A DNA stretch of 64,000 bases from Streptomyces tirandamycinicus. Lineage in GTDB: Bacteria; Actinomycetota; Actinomycetes; Streptomycetales; Streptomycetaceae. Position numbers and translations under genes: made by a program. Shown piece by piece: positions 1-8,676 of the stretch (within the stretch, counting starts at the first letter, position 1; the number at the start of each line of letters is the position of its first letter). Location of the stretch: the NCBI RefSeq assembly GCF_003097515.1, contig NZ_CP029188.1, positions 5,934,531-5,998,530 of the forward strand, written 5' to 3'. The notes beneath the pieces were generated by a model. The model was given only the letters and a program-made list of their open reading frames with translations. It was not told the origin of the DNA and searched no databases.

Positions 1-144
1 GTAAGGCCTCAACGGAGAACTCCGGGCGGGCAGTCGGCGACGAAGCAGAGAGCATCACGGCGCGAGCCGTGAGAACCCCCTCCCTACAGGCAGGGGAGAG
101 TCAAGTACCTGCATGCGTGTTCCTCCTCCTCCCTCCCTCTGGTC

Positions 145-1326
145 TCATTCCATCGCCTGCAGCAGCCCGTCGCAAAAACGCGCCGCCATCCCCTGCGACG
201 TGTACGCCGAGGCGTCGTCCTGGCAGGCCGTGCGCAGGGCCTGAAGCCGTGCCCGGTCGTGCAGCAGCGCGGTCACGGCGCCGGCGTAGGCGGCGGGGTC
301 GTCCGGTGTGACCAGCGCGTTGCGGCCGTCGGCCAGGTACTCGAACTCGGGGGCGTGCCAGGGCCAGCTTGTGGTGACGACGGGGGTGCGCAGGGCGAAG
401 GAGTCCACCGCGCAGAGCCCGACCCGGCCCGGCATCAGCATGATGTCGCTGACCGCCCCGAGCGGCGCGGCGCTCGGCCCGCTCGTGTGGCCGATGGCGA
501 TCACCGGGCTGCCGGGCCGGGAGGCGGCGGCGTCGACCAGGTGCCTGTCGGCGCCGTCGCCCGCCACCAGGAGCCTGAAGCCCGGGAGTTCGGCGGCGAT
601 GCGGTCGGCACAGTCCAGCAGGAACGGGATCCGCTTGGGCGCGTCCAGCACGCCCAGGAACAAGGCGGTGCGTCCTTCGGCCAGGCCGTACCGCTTGCGC
701 AACTGCGCGGTCTCGGTGAACTCCGCCGTCCCCGGCCGCACTGCCCGGGCGCGCGCGGCCACGAGCTGTGTGGTGTCGACGGAGTTGCGTACCACGGTGA
801 TCCGGTCGCGGGGGAATCCCCGGGAGGCGACGTGTGCCGCGCCGCCGTCGGTGTAGGCGAAGAACCAGGAACCCCGCCGGGTCAGCGCGCCCTTCAGGGC
901 CTCCTCGAGACGCCTCGGCGGTTTGGTGTAGGTCCGGCCATGGCCCCAGAAGGCCACCGTGGGGGCCCCCTTGGCCGTCCGTCGCCTCGGCTGCCGCAGT
1001 AGCAGGGGGTATGCCTCCAGGTTCTGCAGCGCCTGCTCCAGCACGACGAGGTCGGCACAGGCCGCCCGGTGCTGCACCCGGCGCCAGAGCAGGGACCGTC
1101 CGCCGGGCGCGTGCAGGAGGCGGGTGGGGACCTGAGTCGCGCAGGCGCAGGACGCGGCGTCCTTGCCGACGGCCTGGTGCGCGGGCGCGGGCCCGTGCAG
1201 CACCTCGAGATCCACGCGCTCGCGGGCCAGGCGCGCCTGCAGGTGGTCGAAGAAGGACGTGCGGTAGTCGGCGATATACGGCTGCACCACGACCACGCGG
1301 CGCCGGGCGCTCTGAGCGCTCAGCAC
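145..1326 (-). CDS. Glycosyltransferase family 4-like protein
   Basis: A 393-residue protein with the two-lobed layout of GT-B sugar transferases. It opens with a beta-strand and short loop (VVVVQPYIADYR, about residues 10-21). A second Rossmann-like lobe starts near FLGVLDAPKRIPFLLD, and a glycine-rich turn (VAGDGAD) lies in its donor-binding half. There is no signal peptide, so it should act at the cytoplasmic face on a lipid-linked acceptor. It is the last gene of a leftward operon. Its GTG start at 1326 overlaps the end of the upstream glycosyltransferase by 7 bases, which suggests translational coupling. The donor sugar and acceptor cannot be read from the sequence. The context (UDP-glucuronate decarboxylase, WecG-like transferase, initiating transferase) argues for exopolysaccharide or cell-wall glycopolymer assembly. 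Confidence 0.85.
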   Translation of the reverse strand: MLSAQSARRRVVVVQPYIADYRTSFFDHLQARLARERVDLEVLHGPAPAHQAVGKDAASCACATQVPTRLLHAPGGRSLLWRRVQHRAACADLVVLEQALQNLEAYPLLLRQPRRRTAKGAPTVAFWGHGRTYTKPPRRLEEALKGALTRRGSWFFAYTDGGAAHVASRGFPRDRITVVRNSVDTTQLVAARARAVRPGTAEFTETAQLRKRYGLAEGRTALFLGVLDAPKRIPFLLDCADRIAAELPGFRLLVAGDGADRHLVDAAASRPGSPVIAIGHTSGPSAAPLGAVSDIMLMPGRVGLCAVDSFALRTPVVTTSWPWHAPEFEYLADGRNALVTPDDPAAYAGAVTALLHDRARLQALRTACQDDASAYTSQGMAARFCDGLLQAME

Positions 1327-2576
1327 GCCGGCTCCAGGGGAGCCGCCGGCCGGCCCGCGGCCTGTGCCATGGCCTGGGCGTACACGGCTTGGATGCCGGC
1401 CGTCCAGGACCGTGCGCTGTACCGTTCGGCGTGCATCCGGCGGCAGTGCTCACGCAGCGCCGGGAAGCGCTCGCGTGCCGTCGCCAGGGCCTGCGGCAGG
1501 TCGCCGGCGTCGCCGTAGACCGCCCCCGTACCGTCCCTGCGCACACTGTCCGCCGCCGCCGATCCCGCGAGGGCGAGCACGGGAACTCCTGCGGCCAGCG
1601 CCTCCTGGCACACGAGGGGGGCGCCCTCGGGGCAGATGCTGGGGAAGACCAGACCGGTGTAGCGCGGCAGCCGGGCGGCGATCTCCTGGCGCGAGAGGGT
1701 GCCGAGCAGCCTCACTGTGCCGGTCGCGCTGTGCCGGCAGGCCGGCTCCAGTGGTCCGGAGCCGATCACGTCGAGGGGTTCGCCCTCCGGCCAGCTCCTC
1801 AGCAGCGGCAGGATGCCCTTCTCCTCGCTCAGCCGCCCGACGTACACCCACCGCGCGGCGGTTTCCGGTGTCACCGTGGTGGAGTCCTCGGGGCAGGCCG
1901 GGCTTCCGGCGTGGACGAAGTTGGGGACCAGGGCGAGTTTTTCCGGCGGCACGCCGAACCGCAGGTACAGGTCCCGGCTGCGTTCGGACAGCGTCACCAG
2001 CCGTTGGGCGCGGCGCAGAAGGGGATGGGCCGCAGCGCCGCGCCGGCCGGCCCAGGCCAGGGGCAGTGTGGCGCTGCGGCCGCCCCGGTAGCACCCGTGC
2101 CGCAGCCCCGCCCAGCGGTCGCCGTCGGGGCAGGCGGTGCACATCGTCCCCTCGCGGAAGAGCGTCGCGGACGCGCACGCCGGCCGGTAGTTGTGGAGCG
2201 TGGCGACCAGGGCGCCGGGCCAGCGGTTCAGCCAGTCGGTGGCGAAGTTGGGGAACAGATTGTGCACATGCACCACATCGGGGCCGAGCCGGCGCAGCTG
2301 GGCCAGCGGGGACCGGCCGCGGCCGGTGGCGACCTGGACCGCCGCACGCAGGGCGTAGCCGCGTTCGGTCTCCAGCGTGTCGGTGTGGGCGGCGACCAGG
2401 GTGACGTCGTGCCCGGCACCGCGCAGCGCCTCCGCCTGGTCGAGCACGGCGGCGTTCTCTCCGCTGGGCCGGCGGGAGGAGTAGAAGCTGTGCACCAGCG
2501 CCACGCGGTAGGCCGCTGGGTTCCTCGGCGGAATGCCCTGGTGGAGAAGGGGTGCCTCGATCATCGTGTCGTCCAT
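1320..2576 (-). CDS. Glycosyltransferase family 4 protein with cysteine cluster
   Basis: A 418-residue GT4-type transferase. The N-terminal lobe begins RVALVHSFYSSRRPSGEN (residues 24-41), where the conserved glycine of the acceptor loop is visible. The donor lobe has WVYVGRLSEEKGILPLL and the EX7E-like signature PEGAPLVCQEAL. Between the lobes sits a cysteine cluster (C134, C146, C149 and C162 in the CTACPDGDRW area), a pattern seen in some GT4 capsule enzymes that may bind zinc. It lies 75 bp downstream of the frameshifted glycosyltransferase and overlaps the next gene by 7 bases, so it belongs to the same operon. The ribosome site before the ATG at 2576 is weak (GAAAGAG). Substrate unknown. 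Confidence 0.87.
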   Translation of the reverse strand: MDDTMIEAPLLHQGIPPRNPAAYRVALVHSFYSSRRPSGENAAVLDQAEALRGAGHDVTLVAAHTDTLETERGYALRAAVQVATGRGRSPLAQLRRLGPDVVHVHNLFPNFATDWLNRWPGALVATLHNYRPACASATLFREGTMCTACPDGDRWAGLRHGCYRGGRSATLPLAWAGRRGAAAHPLLRRAQRLVTLSERSRDLYLRFGVPPEKLALVPNFVHAGSPACPEDSTTVTPETAARWVYVGRLSEEKGILPLLRSWPEGEPLDVIGSGPLEPACRHSATGTVRLLGTLSRQEIAARLPRYTGLVFPSICPEGAPLVCQEALAAGVPVLALAGSAAADSVRRDGTGAVYGDAGDLPQALATARERFPALREHCRRMHAERYSARSWTAGIQAVYAQAMAQAAGRPAAPLEPAC

Positions 2577-2651
2577 GAGTTCTGCTGCTCTTTCCGGTTG
2601 CGGTGGGCGGGCGGGTCCAGGGGAAGAAGACCGGCCGCGAGCGGACGAGGA

Positions 2652-3985
2652 TCAGCGGCGGTTCACCACGGTCTCGTACAACTGCTCAGCGAGCTTGGCT
2701 TCTGTGACCAGGTGTGCTGTCGTGCCCACCGCAGCCCGGCCTCCGCCCTCCGGTGGCGGGCCTGATGGTCGGTGAGCACCGCGCCGAGCGCGCGGGCCAG
2801 GCGCTGCGGCAGGTCCGCCGCATCGCCCAGCGGTACCGCAGTCGCGCAGCCCGGTGCGGAGAAGTCCCCGGACCCCCTGGTGGTCGAGGTGCACCACCGG
2901 CACACCGCGGGCCCAGGCCTCCAGGTTCTGCACCCCGAAGGAGTCGCGCAGGCTGGTGAAGAGCAGCACGTCCGCCTCGTCGTAGGCGCCGAGGGTCTGC
3001 GGCCACGGCAGCCGGCCCCTGAAGCACACCGACCCGCTCACCCCCAGCCGCCCGGCCAGCCGCTCCAGTTCGTTGCGCAGCGGGCCGTCCCCGAGCACCT
3101 CCAGGCGGGCGCCGGGAATCTCGTCCAGCAGCAGCGCGAAGCGCGCAGCGCCAACTGGGGGGCCTTGATGGCGGTGAACCGGCCGACCCACAGGACCGCC
3201 GGCGGGCGTCCCGGCCGCGCAGGGGCCTGCCACGGGGGTTCTTTCAGCAGTTCGTCGGGCACGCCGTCGCTCAGAACCATCCGGGGATCGGTGCGGCCCA
3301 GGCGGCGAGCCCGCCGGGCGGTGTCCTGATTGGTGGTCAGCACCTCAGCGGCGCCGCGGAGTGTGGCGCGGCACGCGGGCCGCAGGCTCATGCCGCGCAC
3401 CCACAGCAACTCCCGCACCACCTCCTGAAAGTACGCCGGGCCCATCCAGCGCCGGTGGCTGCGCGGGGCGGTCTGCCCGCCGCCCACGGGGCCGAACACC
3501 AGCGGCGGTCCCAGCCGGCGCAGCGCGCTGCCGCCCACCAGCGAGCCGTAGGAGACGCGGTGCACCACATCGGCGCCGCCGAGCCCGTGGCGCCGTGCAT
3601 GCTCAGGGGCGCGGCGCTGCCATCCGTCGTAGCGGGCGAACTCCAGGGCCTGGCCGCGCAGGAAGCTGGGCAGCAGGCGGATCCACCAGGGGCGGGGCGG
3701 GACGGGCACGACATGGGGCCTGATCCGCCGGCCCACCGGTCCGAGGGCCTCGATGCGCCGCACGATGTGCCGGGTGTTGTCGCCGTGAGGGCGGGTCAGC
3801 AGCTCGACCGTGTGCCCGCGCCGCGCCATTGCCTCGGCCCAGGCCCACCCCATGCCCGGCTCCGTGCCGCGGCTCGGGTCGCACGCGTACGAGGCCAGGA
3901 CGATCCGCAGCGCCCCCACGCCGGGCCGGGGGGACTGCTGCGCGGGGCCCGCGTGGTGCGCGGACGTGCCGGCCGGGGCGGTCAC
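2652..3985 (-). pseudogene. Glycosyltransferase family 4 gene with three frameshifts
   Basis: Homology to GT4 enzymes continues across the span but jumps frame three times. The first part (from IVLASYACDPSRGTEPG to VLWVGRFTAIKAPQLAL) reads in one frame. Near 3143 it moves to a second frame (LLLDEIPGARLEVLGDGP to VPVVHLDHQGVR), as if one base were missing. Around 2866-2869, in a run of four C, it moves to a third frame (DFSAPGCATAVPLGDAADL to LRWARQHTW), as if one base were added. Near 2705 it returns to the second frame to end in LAEQLYETVVNRR. Restored, it would be about 444 residues. The GTG start at 3985 overlaps the preceding stop as GTGA and follows GGAGAAGG. The neighbours are intact. 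Either this is a decaying gene or the sequence carries indel errors. Confidence 0.8.
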
Positions 3986-4911
3986 CGCGCCTTCTCCCGC
4001 ACCTCGGCGTCCGCCGCCCCGATGGCCGGCGGCCGCACCGGCGCCACGGCTCTGCCCGGAGCCGTCCGCAGCGCCGCCTGCCGGACGACACCCTTGACGA
4101 ACCGGGCGTTGCCGAACAGGTAGCGCCGCCACAGCCGCCGCGGCTCGCAGCCCAGCCGGAACAGCCACTCCAGCCCCCCGCGGCGCATCCAGTGCGGCGC
4201 CTGCCGCTTGCTGCCCGCGATGAAGTCGAACGCGGCGCCCACCGCCACGGTCACCACGGGCAGCGCGGCGCCGAGCTCGGCCGCGCGGTGGTCCTGCAGG
4301 GGCGTACCGAGGCCCACCCAGACGATGTCGGCCTCGCGGGCGCGGATGTCCTCCTCCTGGTCCCGCAGCTCACGGGCGGTCAGCGACCTGAACGGCGGAG
4401 AACAGGACCCGGCGAGCACGGCCCGGGGGAAGCGCCGCCGCAGTTCGCGCTGCAACGCGGCCAGGACATCCGGCGTGGAGCCCAGCAGGTAGTGACGCAG
4501 TCCCGTGCCCTGGCTCATCGAGAAGACGTCCAGCATGAGGTCCGGGCCGTAGACGCGCCCGCGGGGCAGCGCGGTGCCCCGGTGGAGGAACCGGTTCGCC
4601 CAGACCACCGGCTGTCCGTCGGCGAGGTTGAGGAACGCCGAGCGGAGGGTACCGAGCAGTTCCGGATCCCGGTCGCCGAGAGCGAGCGTGTAGGCGTTGC
4701 ACAGGTGCACGTCGCTCCCCTCGGGGGTGACGGCCGGGCCGACCGCGTCCCCCGTCCGGTGCGCCTCGCGGGCCTCCCGGACGTGCAGGGCGCGGTGCAC
4801 CACCCGGCGGGCCGCGCTTTCGGGGGTGTGTGCCGCGACGGGCACGCCGAGACACGAGACGACGGGAACGGCCCCCGGGCCGTTCGCCGTCCGATCGCCG
4901 ACCGCCGTCAT
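3982..4911 (-). CDS. WecG/TagA/CpsF family glycosyltransferase (GT26)
   Basis: A 309-residue protein with clear GT26 landmarks: the substrate loop LADGQPVVWANRF, the RVYGPDLMLDV motif, and the WVGLGTPLQDHRAAEL segment that corresponds to the family's GxPxQE region. WecG and TagA transfer N-acetylmannosamine to undecaprenyl-linked GlcNAc in enterobacterial common antigen and wall teichoic acid. Many actinobacterial members have unknown donors. The ATG at 4911 overlaps the stop of the upstream decarboxylase gene as ATGA, and its own stop overlaps the next GTG. It is therefore the second gene of a tightly coupled operon. The likely role is the second sugar transfer onto the carrier lipid primed by the divergent sugar-phosphate transferase. 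Confidence 0.88.
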   Translation of the reverse strand: MTAVGDRTANGPGAVPVVSCLGVPVAAHTPESAARRVVHRALHVREAREAHRTGDAVGPAVTPEGSDVHLCNAYTLALGDRDPELLGTLRSAFLNLADGQPVVWANRFLHRGTALPRGRVYGPDLMLDVFSMSQGTGLRHYLLGSTPDVLAALQRELRRRFPRAVLAGSCSPPFRSLTARELRDQEEDIRAREADIVWVGLGTPLQDHRAAELGAALPVVTVAVGAAFDFIAGSKRQAPHWMRRGGLEWLFRLGCEPRRLWRRYLFGNARFVKGVVRQAALRTAPGRAVAPVRPPAIGAADAEVREKAR

Positions 4912-5906
4912 CGGCGGGCTGTGCCGTTCAGCACGGTGACGGGATGCCGCCGGGGCGTGGTGCCGAGGTCGTCGAGGTCCACCCGGCGGCGGAAGTCCTT
5001 GATGGTCTCCCGGAGGCCGTGCTCCACCGGTGTCGTGGGGTTCCAGTCCAGCAGTTGCCGGGCCAGCGTGATGCTCGGACGGCGCTTCTCGGGATCGTCC
5101 TGCGGCCGGGGGACCAGCACGATCTCGGAGGGGGACTCGGTGAGCTTGCTGATCCACTGGGCCAGTTCGAGCATCGTGATCTCGTGGGGGTTGCCGAGGT
5201 TGACCGGGCCGCCGTGGCTGCTCCCGATCATCCGCACCAGCCCGTCGACCAGGTCGTCGACGTAGCACAGCGACCTGGTCTGGCTGCCGTCCCCGGTGAC
5301 CGTGATCGGCTCTCCCCGCAGGGCCTGGCGGATGAAGGTGGGGATCGCCCGGCCGTCGTCCGGGCGCATCCTGGGCCCGAAGGTGTTGAAGATGCGCACG
5401 ATCTTGGCGTCGACACCGCGTTCCCTGCGGTAGGCCATCGTCAGTGCTTCGCCGAAACGCTTCGCCTCGTCGTAGACCGAGCGGGGGCCCACCGGGTTGA
5501 CGTGCCCCCAGTAGCTCTCCGGCTGCGGGTGCACCTGGGGGTCTCCGTAGGACTCCGAGGTGGAGGTCAGCAGGAAGCGGGCGCCCTTGTCGGCGGCCAG
5601 GTCGAGTGCGTGCCAGGTGCCGGCCGACCCCACGCGCAGCGTCTCCAGCGGCAGCCTCAGGTAGTCCGGGGGAGAGGCGGGCGAGGCCAGGTGGAACACG
5701 GCGTCCACCGGGCCGCTCACGCCGAGGCCCTCGGTGACGTCCCGGTACTCGAACCGGAAGCGCGGGTGGTCCATCAGATGGGCGACGGTGTCCTCGCTGG
5801 ACGTCACGAGGTTGTCCACGCACAGCACGGAGTGGTCTGCGGCGAGCAGGCGCTCGCACAGATGGGATCCGATGAACCCGGCCCCACCCGTCACTACAGC
5901 ACGCAT
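4908..5906 (-). CDS. NAD-dependent epimerase/dehydratase, UDP-glucuronate decarboxylase-like
   Basis: A 332-residue extended short-chain dehydrogenase. The N-terminal NAD motif is VTGGAGFIGSHLCERL and the active-site pair is YDEAKRFGE (YxxxK) after TSTSESYGDP. The stretches LASPASPPDYL and ESYWGHVNPVGPRSVYDEAKR are typical of UDP-glucuronic acid decarboxylase (UXS), which makes UDP-xylose. RmlB-like or other nucleotide-sugar epimerases are less likely. The ATG at 5906 is preferred over an upstream in-frame start because GAGAGGACC precedes it. It heads the leftward polysaccharide operon and would supply a nucleotide sugar to the downstream glycosyltransferases. Confidence 0.88.
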   Translation of the reverse strand: MRAVVTGGAGFIGSHLCERLLAADHSVLCVDNLVTSSEDTVAHLMDHPRFRFEYRDVTEGLGVSGPVDAVFHLASPASPPDYLRLPLETLRVGSAGTWHALDLAADKGARFLLTSTSESYGDPQVHPQPESYWGHVNPVGPRSVYDEAKRFGEALTMAYRRERGVDAKIVRIFNTFGPRMRPDDGRAIPTFIRQALRGEPITVTGDGSQTRSLCYVDDLVDGLVRMIGSSHGGPVNLGNPHEITMLELAQWISKLTESPSEIVLVPRPQDDPEKRRPSITLARQLLDWNPTTPVEHGLRETIKDFRRRVDLDDLGTTPRRHPVTVLNGTARR

Positions 5907-6037
5907 GAAGGTCCTCTCGACGGCCACGTCGCGGGTCGACTGCGGCAAGGTGATGTGTCATTGCCGAGGCCTGCCCCGACATCGTGTTTGCATCTATTGG
6001 TCGGTTATGGACTATTCGAGACGTTAGGTGAGCGAAT

Positions 6038-6748
6038 ATGCCTCCGCGATGGGCAACTTTCCCTCGTTCAGTTGAAGAGGAGGGCGGGGCGGCTTCCCCC
6101 GTCGCAGTGACGGCCGCTCACGCCCCCGATTCGCCCGGACGGCCGAAGCCCGGACGAGCGGCCGTCAAGCGGACCATCGACCTGGTCGGCGCCGCCGCGC
6201 TGCTCCTGCTGCTCGCGCCGCTCCTCCTGCTGGCGGCCGTGGCGGTGAAGGCGGACTCCCCGGGACCGGTCCTGTTCCGGCAGAGGCGCACGGGTCGCTA
6301 CGGCCGGGAGTTCGACATGCTGAAACTGCGCACCATGCACGTCGGGGCGGAACGGATGCGAGACGCACTCGGCACCCGCAACGAGTCCGACGGGCATCTG
6401 TTCAAGATGCGCGAAGACCCCCGGATCACCACGACCGGCCGCTGGCTGCGCCGCTGGTCCCTGGACGAACTGCCGCAACTGGTGCATGTGCTGACGGGCC
6501 GGATGTCGCTGGTCGGCCCGCGGCCGCTGCCCGTCCGGGACTCCGACTTCGGCGAGGACGCCCGCCGCCGCCTGCTGGTCCGGCCCGGACTCACCGGGCT
6601 GTGGCAGATCGGCGGACGGTCCGACCTCGGCTGGGAGGAGGCGCTCCGACTGGACCTGGAGTACGTGCGCTCCTGGTCGATCCGCAAGGACCTGGCCATC
6701 CTGCTGCGCACGCTGCCCGCCGTCGCGCGCGGCGACGGCGCCTACTGA
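6038..6748 (+). CDS. Sugar transferase (initiating polyprenyl-phosphate glycosyl-1-phosphate transferase)
   Basis: A 236-residue bacterial sugar transferase of the short, PglC-like form. A single hydrophobic segment (about residues 50-70, rich in Leu and Ala) precedes the catalytic domain. That domain has KADSPGPVLFRQRRTG, KLRTMHVGAE, the DPRITTTGRWLRRWSLDELPQL helix, MSLVGPRPLPV and RPGLTGLWQIGGRS. Such enzymes move a sugar-1-phosphate from a nucleotide sugar to undecaprenyl phosphate, the first step of exopolysaccharide synthesis. The four- or five-helix N-terminal bundle of WbaP/WcaJ proteins is missing. The ATG at 6038 has GGTGAG upstream; a GTG at 6107 is an alternative. It is divergent from the glycosyltransferase operon across 131 bp. 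Confidence 0.9.
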   Translation: MPPRWATFPRSVEEEGGAASPVAVTAAHAPDSPGRPKPGRAAVKRTIDLVGAAALLLLLAPLLLLAAVAVKADSPGPVLFRQRRTGRYGREFDMLKLRTMHVGAERMRDALGTRNESDGHLFKMREDPRITTTGRWLRRWSLDELPQLVHVLTGRMSLVGPRPLPVRDSDFGEDARRRLLVRPGLTGLWQIGGRSDLGWEEALRLDLEYVRSWSIRKDLAILLRTLPAVARGDGAY

Positions 6749-6790
6749 CAACGCGTGGCCCCACCACCGCCCGACGGAAGGGAGACGCGG

Positions 6791-8620
6791 ATGCCGCGTC
6801 CGGAACGAGGTCTCGCGCCGAGCATCGCGGACCGGGCGGTGCGCTGGTGCCGCCGCCGGCCCGTCCTGGCGGCCTGGTGCGCCGTCACGGGGCTGGCCCT
6901 GGCCGGTGCCGCCTGGATCGCCGTCACCGGCCTGCTCGCCCGCCACGAACTGCAGGCCGCCCAGCGGACCCTGGAGTCGCTGCGCCACCGGGCCGCCCCG
7001 GGAGGGCCGGCGGCCGCACCCGGGACACGCACCCCGGCGGACGCGGTGCGCGATGCGGCCGCCCGCGCGGCCGAAGCGCACCGGCTCACCACCGGTCCGG
7101 CCTGGTACACCGCCGCGCACCTGCCCGTCCTCGGTGACCCCGTCCGTACCGTACGGGGTGCCGCGGAGGCCGCCGACCGGCTGACCCGCGACGTGCTCTC
7201 ACCCCTGGCGGACACGGCCGGCGAACTCGTCGCCGGCGCCGGAGCGGACGGCGGCCATCTCGACCTGTCCGCGCTGCGCCGTGCCGCCCCCGCCCTCCAC
7301 GCGGCATCGCGCCACGCCTCCGAGGTGCGCGCCGACGTGGCCGCCCTGCCCCGCGGCACCTGGCTGCCCGCCGCCGACCGGGCCCGGGCCCTGCTCGCCG
7401 GACAGCTCGACCTCGTCGTCCCCGCCACGGCCGAGGCCGCGGTCGCGGCACGGCTGATGCCGTCCATGCTCGGCGAGCGGGGCCCGCGACGGTACCTGGT
7501 GGTCTTCGAGAACACGGCGGAGGCGCGCGGCACCGGCGGGCTGCCCGGCGCGTTCGCGATCCTCACCGCGGACCGGGGCCGTCTGGGGTTCGAACGCTTC
7601 GGCAACGACGGCGAGTTGGCGAAGGTCCGGGCGTCCGTCGACCTGGGCGCCGAGTACACCGCGATGCACGGCCGCCACGCTCCCACCGGCGTCTGGGTCA
7701 ACTCCAACGTCAGCCCGCACTTCCCGCACGCGGCGCGCATCTGGAGCGCCATGTGGCGGGCGCACAGCGGCCAGCGGCTGGACGGCGCCTTCGCCCTGGA
7801 CCCCGGAGCGCTGGCAGGGCTGCTCACCGCCGCCGGCCCGGCGAAGCTCCCGGACGGAACCTCCGTCACCGCCGCCAACGTGGTGGACCTGACCGAGCGC
7901 ACCAGCTACGCGGCCTTCCCCGACACCGCCGAGCGCAAGGCGTTCTTCCTCGACGTCGCCCGCGCCACGTCCGAGGTCCTCCTGGACGGCGCCGGCGACC
8001 CGGCGCGACGCTCCGCGCTGTTCGCGGCGCTGCGCGGCCAACTGCGCGAAGGACGGGTCAAGGTGTGGAGCGCCCATCCGTCCGAGCAGCGCGAGCTGGC
8101 ATCGCACCCCTTCGGCGGCGTCCTGCCCGACGGGCCCGCCCCGTTCGCCGGACTGGTCGTCAACAACGCCGCGGGCACCAAACTCGACTTCTACCTGGAC
8201 CGCCGCATGGACTGGAGAGCCGGACGGTGCACGGCGGCCGGACGGGAGGTGACCGTGACCGCGTCCCTGACGAACCGGGCGCCCGGCTCCGGCCTTCCCG
8301 CCTACGTCACCCAGCGGGTGGACCGCCCGCCCTACCGGACCCGGCCCGGCGACAACCGCCTGCTGGTCTCCTACTACGCGACGGAGGGAGCCCGGCTGGC
8401 GAGGGCCACGGTGGACGGCCGGCCGGCCATGCTGAACCAGATGACCGAACGCGGCCATCCCGTCTATACGGTCGACATGGAGCTGCCCCGGGGCGCCACC
8501 CGCACCCTCGTACTGGAACTCCTGGAGCGGCCCTCGGACCGCCCGCCGCTGCTGCTGCACCAGCGGCTGGTGCAGCCCCTGCGGTTCACGGCGCGGCCGC
8601 CCGGCCCGTGCGACGGCTGA
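6791..8620 (+). CDS. DUF4012 domain-containing membrane-anchored protein
   Basis: A 609-residue protein with one transmembrane helix near the N-terminus (VTGLALAGAAWIAVTGLLA), a helical region with many Ala residues, then the DUF4012 core (YLVVFENTAEARGTGGLPGAFAIL; GVWVNSNVSPHFPHAARIW). Most of the chain should lie outside the membrane. The function of DUF4012 is not established, but the family recurs in actinobacterial exopolysaccharide clusters beside initiating transferases, as here, where it follows that gene by 42 bp. The start at 6791 is chosen because GGAAGGGAG lies just upstream. A C-terminal beta-rich region (residues about 480-600) could be a carbohydrate or wall-contact domain; this is inference. 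Confidence 0.85.
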   Translation: MPRPERGLAPSIADRAVRWCRRRPVLAAWCAVTGLALAGAAWIAVTGLLARHELQAAQRTLESLRHRAAPGGPAAAPGTRTPADAVRDAAARAAEAHRLTTGPAWYTAAHLPVLGDPVRTVRGAAEAADRLTRDVLSPLADTAGELVAGAGADGGHLDLSALRRAAPALHAASRHASEVRADVAALPRGTWLPAADRARALLAGQLDLVVPATAEAAVAARLMPSMLGERGPRRYLVVFENTAEARGTGGLPGAFAILTADRGRLGFERFGNDGELAKVRASVDLGAEYTAMHGRHAPTGVWVNSNVSPHFPHAARIWSAMWRAHSGQRLDGAFALDPGALAGLLTAAGPAKLPDGTSVTAANVVDLTERTSYAAFPDTAERKAFFLDVARATSEVLLDGAGDPARRSALFAALRGQLREGRVKVWSAHPSEQRELASHPFGGVLPDGPAPFAGLVVNNAAGTKLDFYLDRRMDWRAGRCTAAGREVTVTASLTNRAPGSGLPAYVTQRVDRPPYRTRPGDNRLLVSYYATEGARLARATVDGRPAMLNQMTERGHPVYTVDMELPRGATRTLVLELLERPSDRPPLLLHQRLVQPLRFTARPPGPCDG

Positions 8621-8648
8621 ACCACCGGTCCCGTCAACCGGCGGGGAG

Positions 8649-8669
8649 CCGGGCCCCTCGGCGGCCCGG
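8649..8669. terminator. Hairpin between convergent genes
   Basis: A perfect 7-bp inverted repeat (CCGGGCC, 8-base range loop, GGCCCGG) sits between the converging ends of the DUF4012 and phosphatase genes. There is no T-run, which is usual for Streptomyces. Confidence 0.55.
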
Positions 8670-8676
8670 GGGCTGC

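Noticed and set aside
1-144. Gene or terminator at the left edge
   Set aside because: Only a weak CCCCT/AGGGG pairing (77-96) and no convincing frame; too little sequence to decide.
834-2765. A 643-codon plus-strand frame opposite two glycosyltransferases
   Set aside because: Its product is Arg/Gly/Ala-rich without domains, while the opposite strand has clear GT4 motifs.
2652-3985. Programmed ribosomal frameshifting in the broken glycosyltransferase
   Set aside because: Three shifts of both signs are needed, without typical slippery sequences; decay or sequence error is simpler.
3982-5982. A 666-codon minus-strand frame as one protein
   Set aside because: Its first half is the wrong frame of the UDP-glucuronate decarboxylase-like gene. 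Only the part from 4911 is real, with an ATGA junction.
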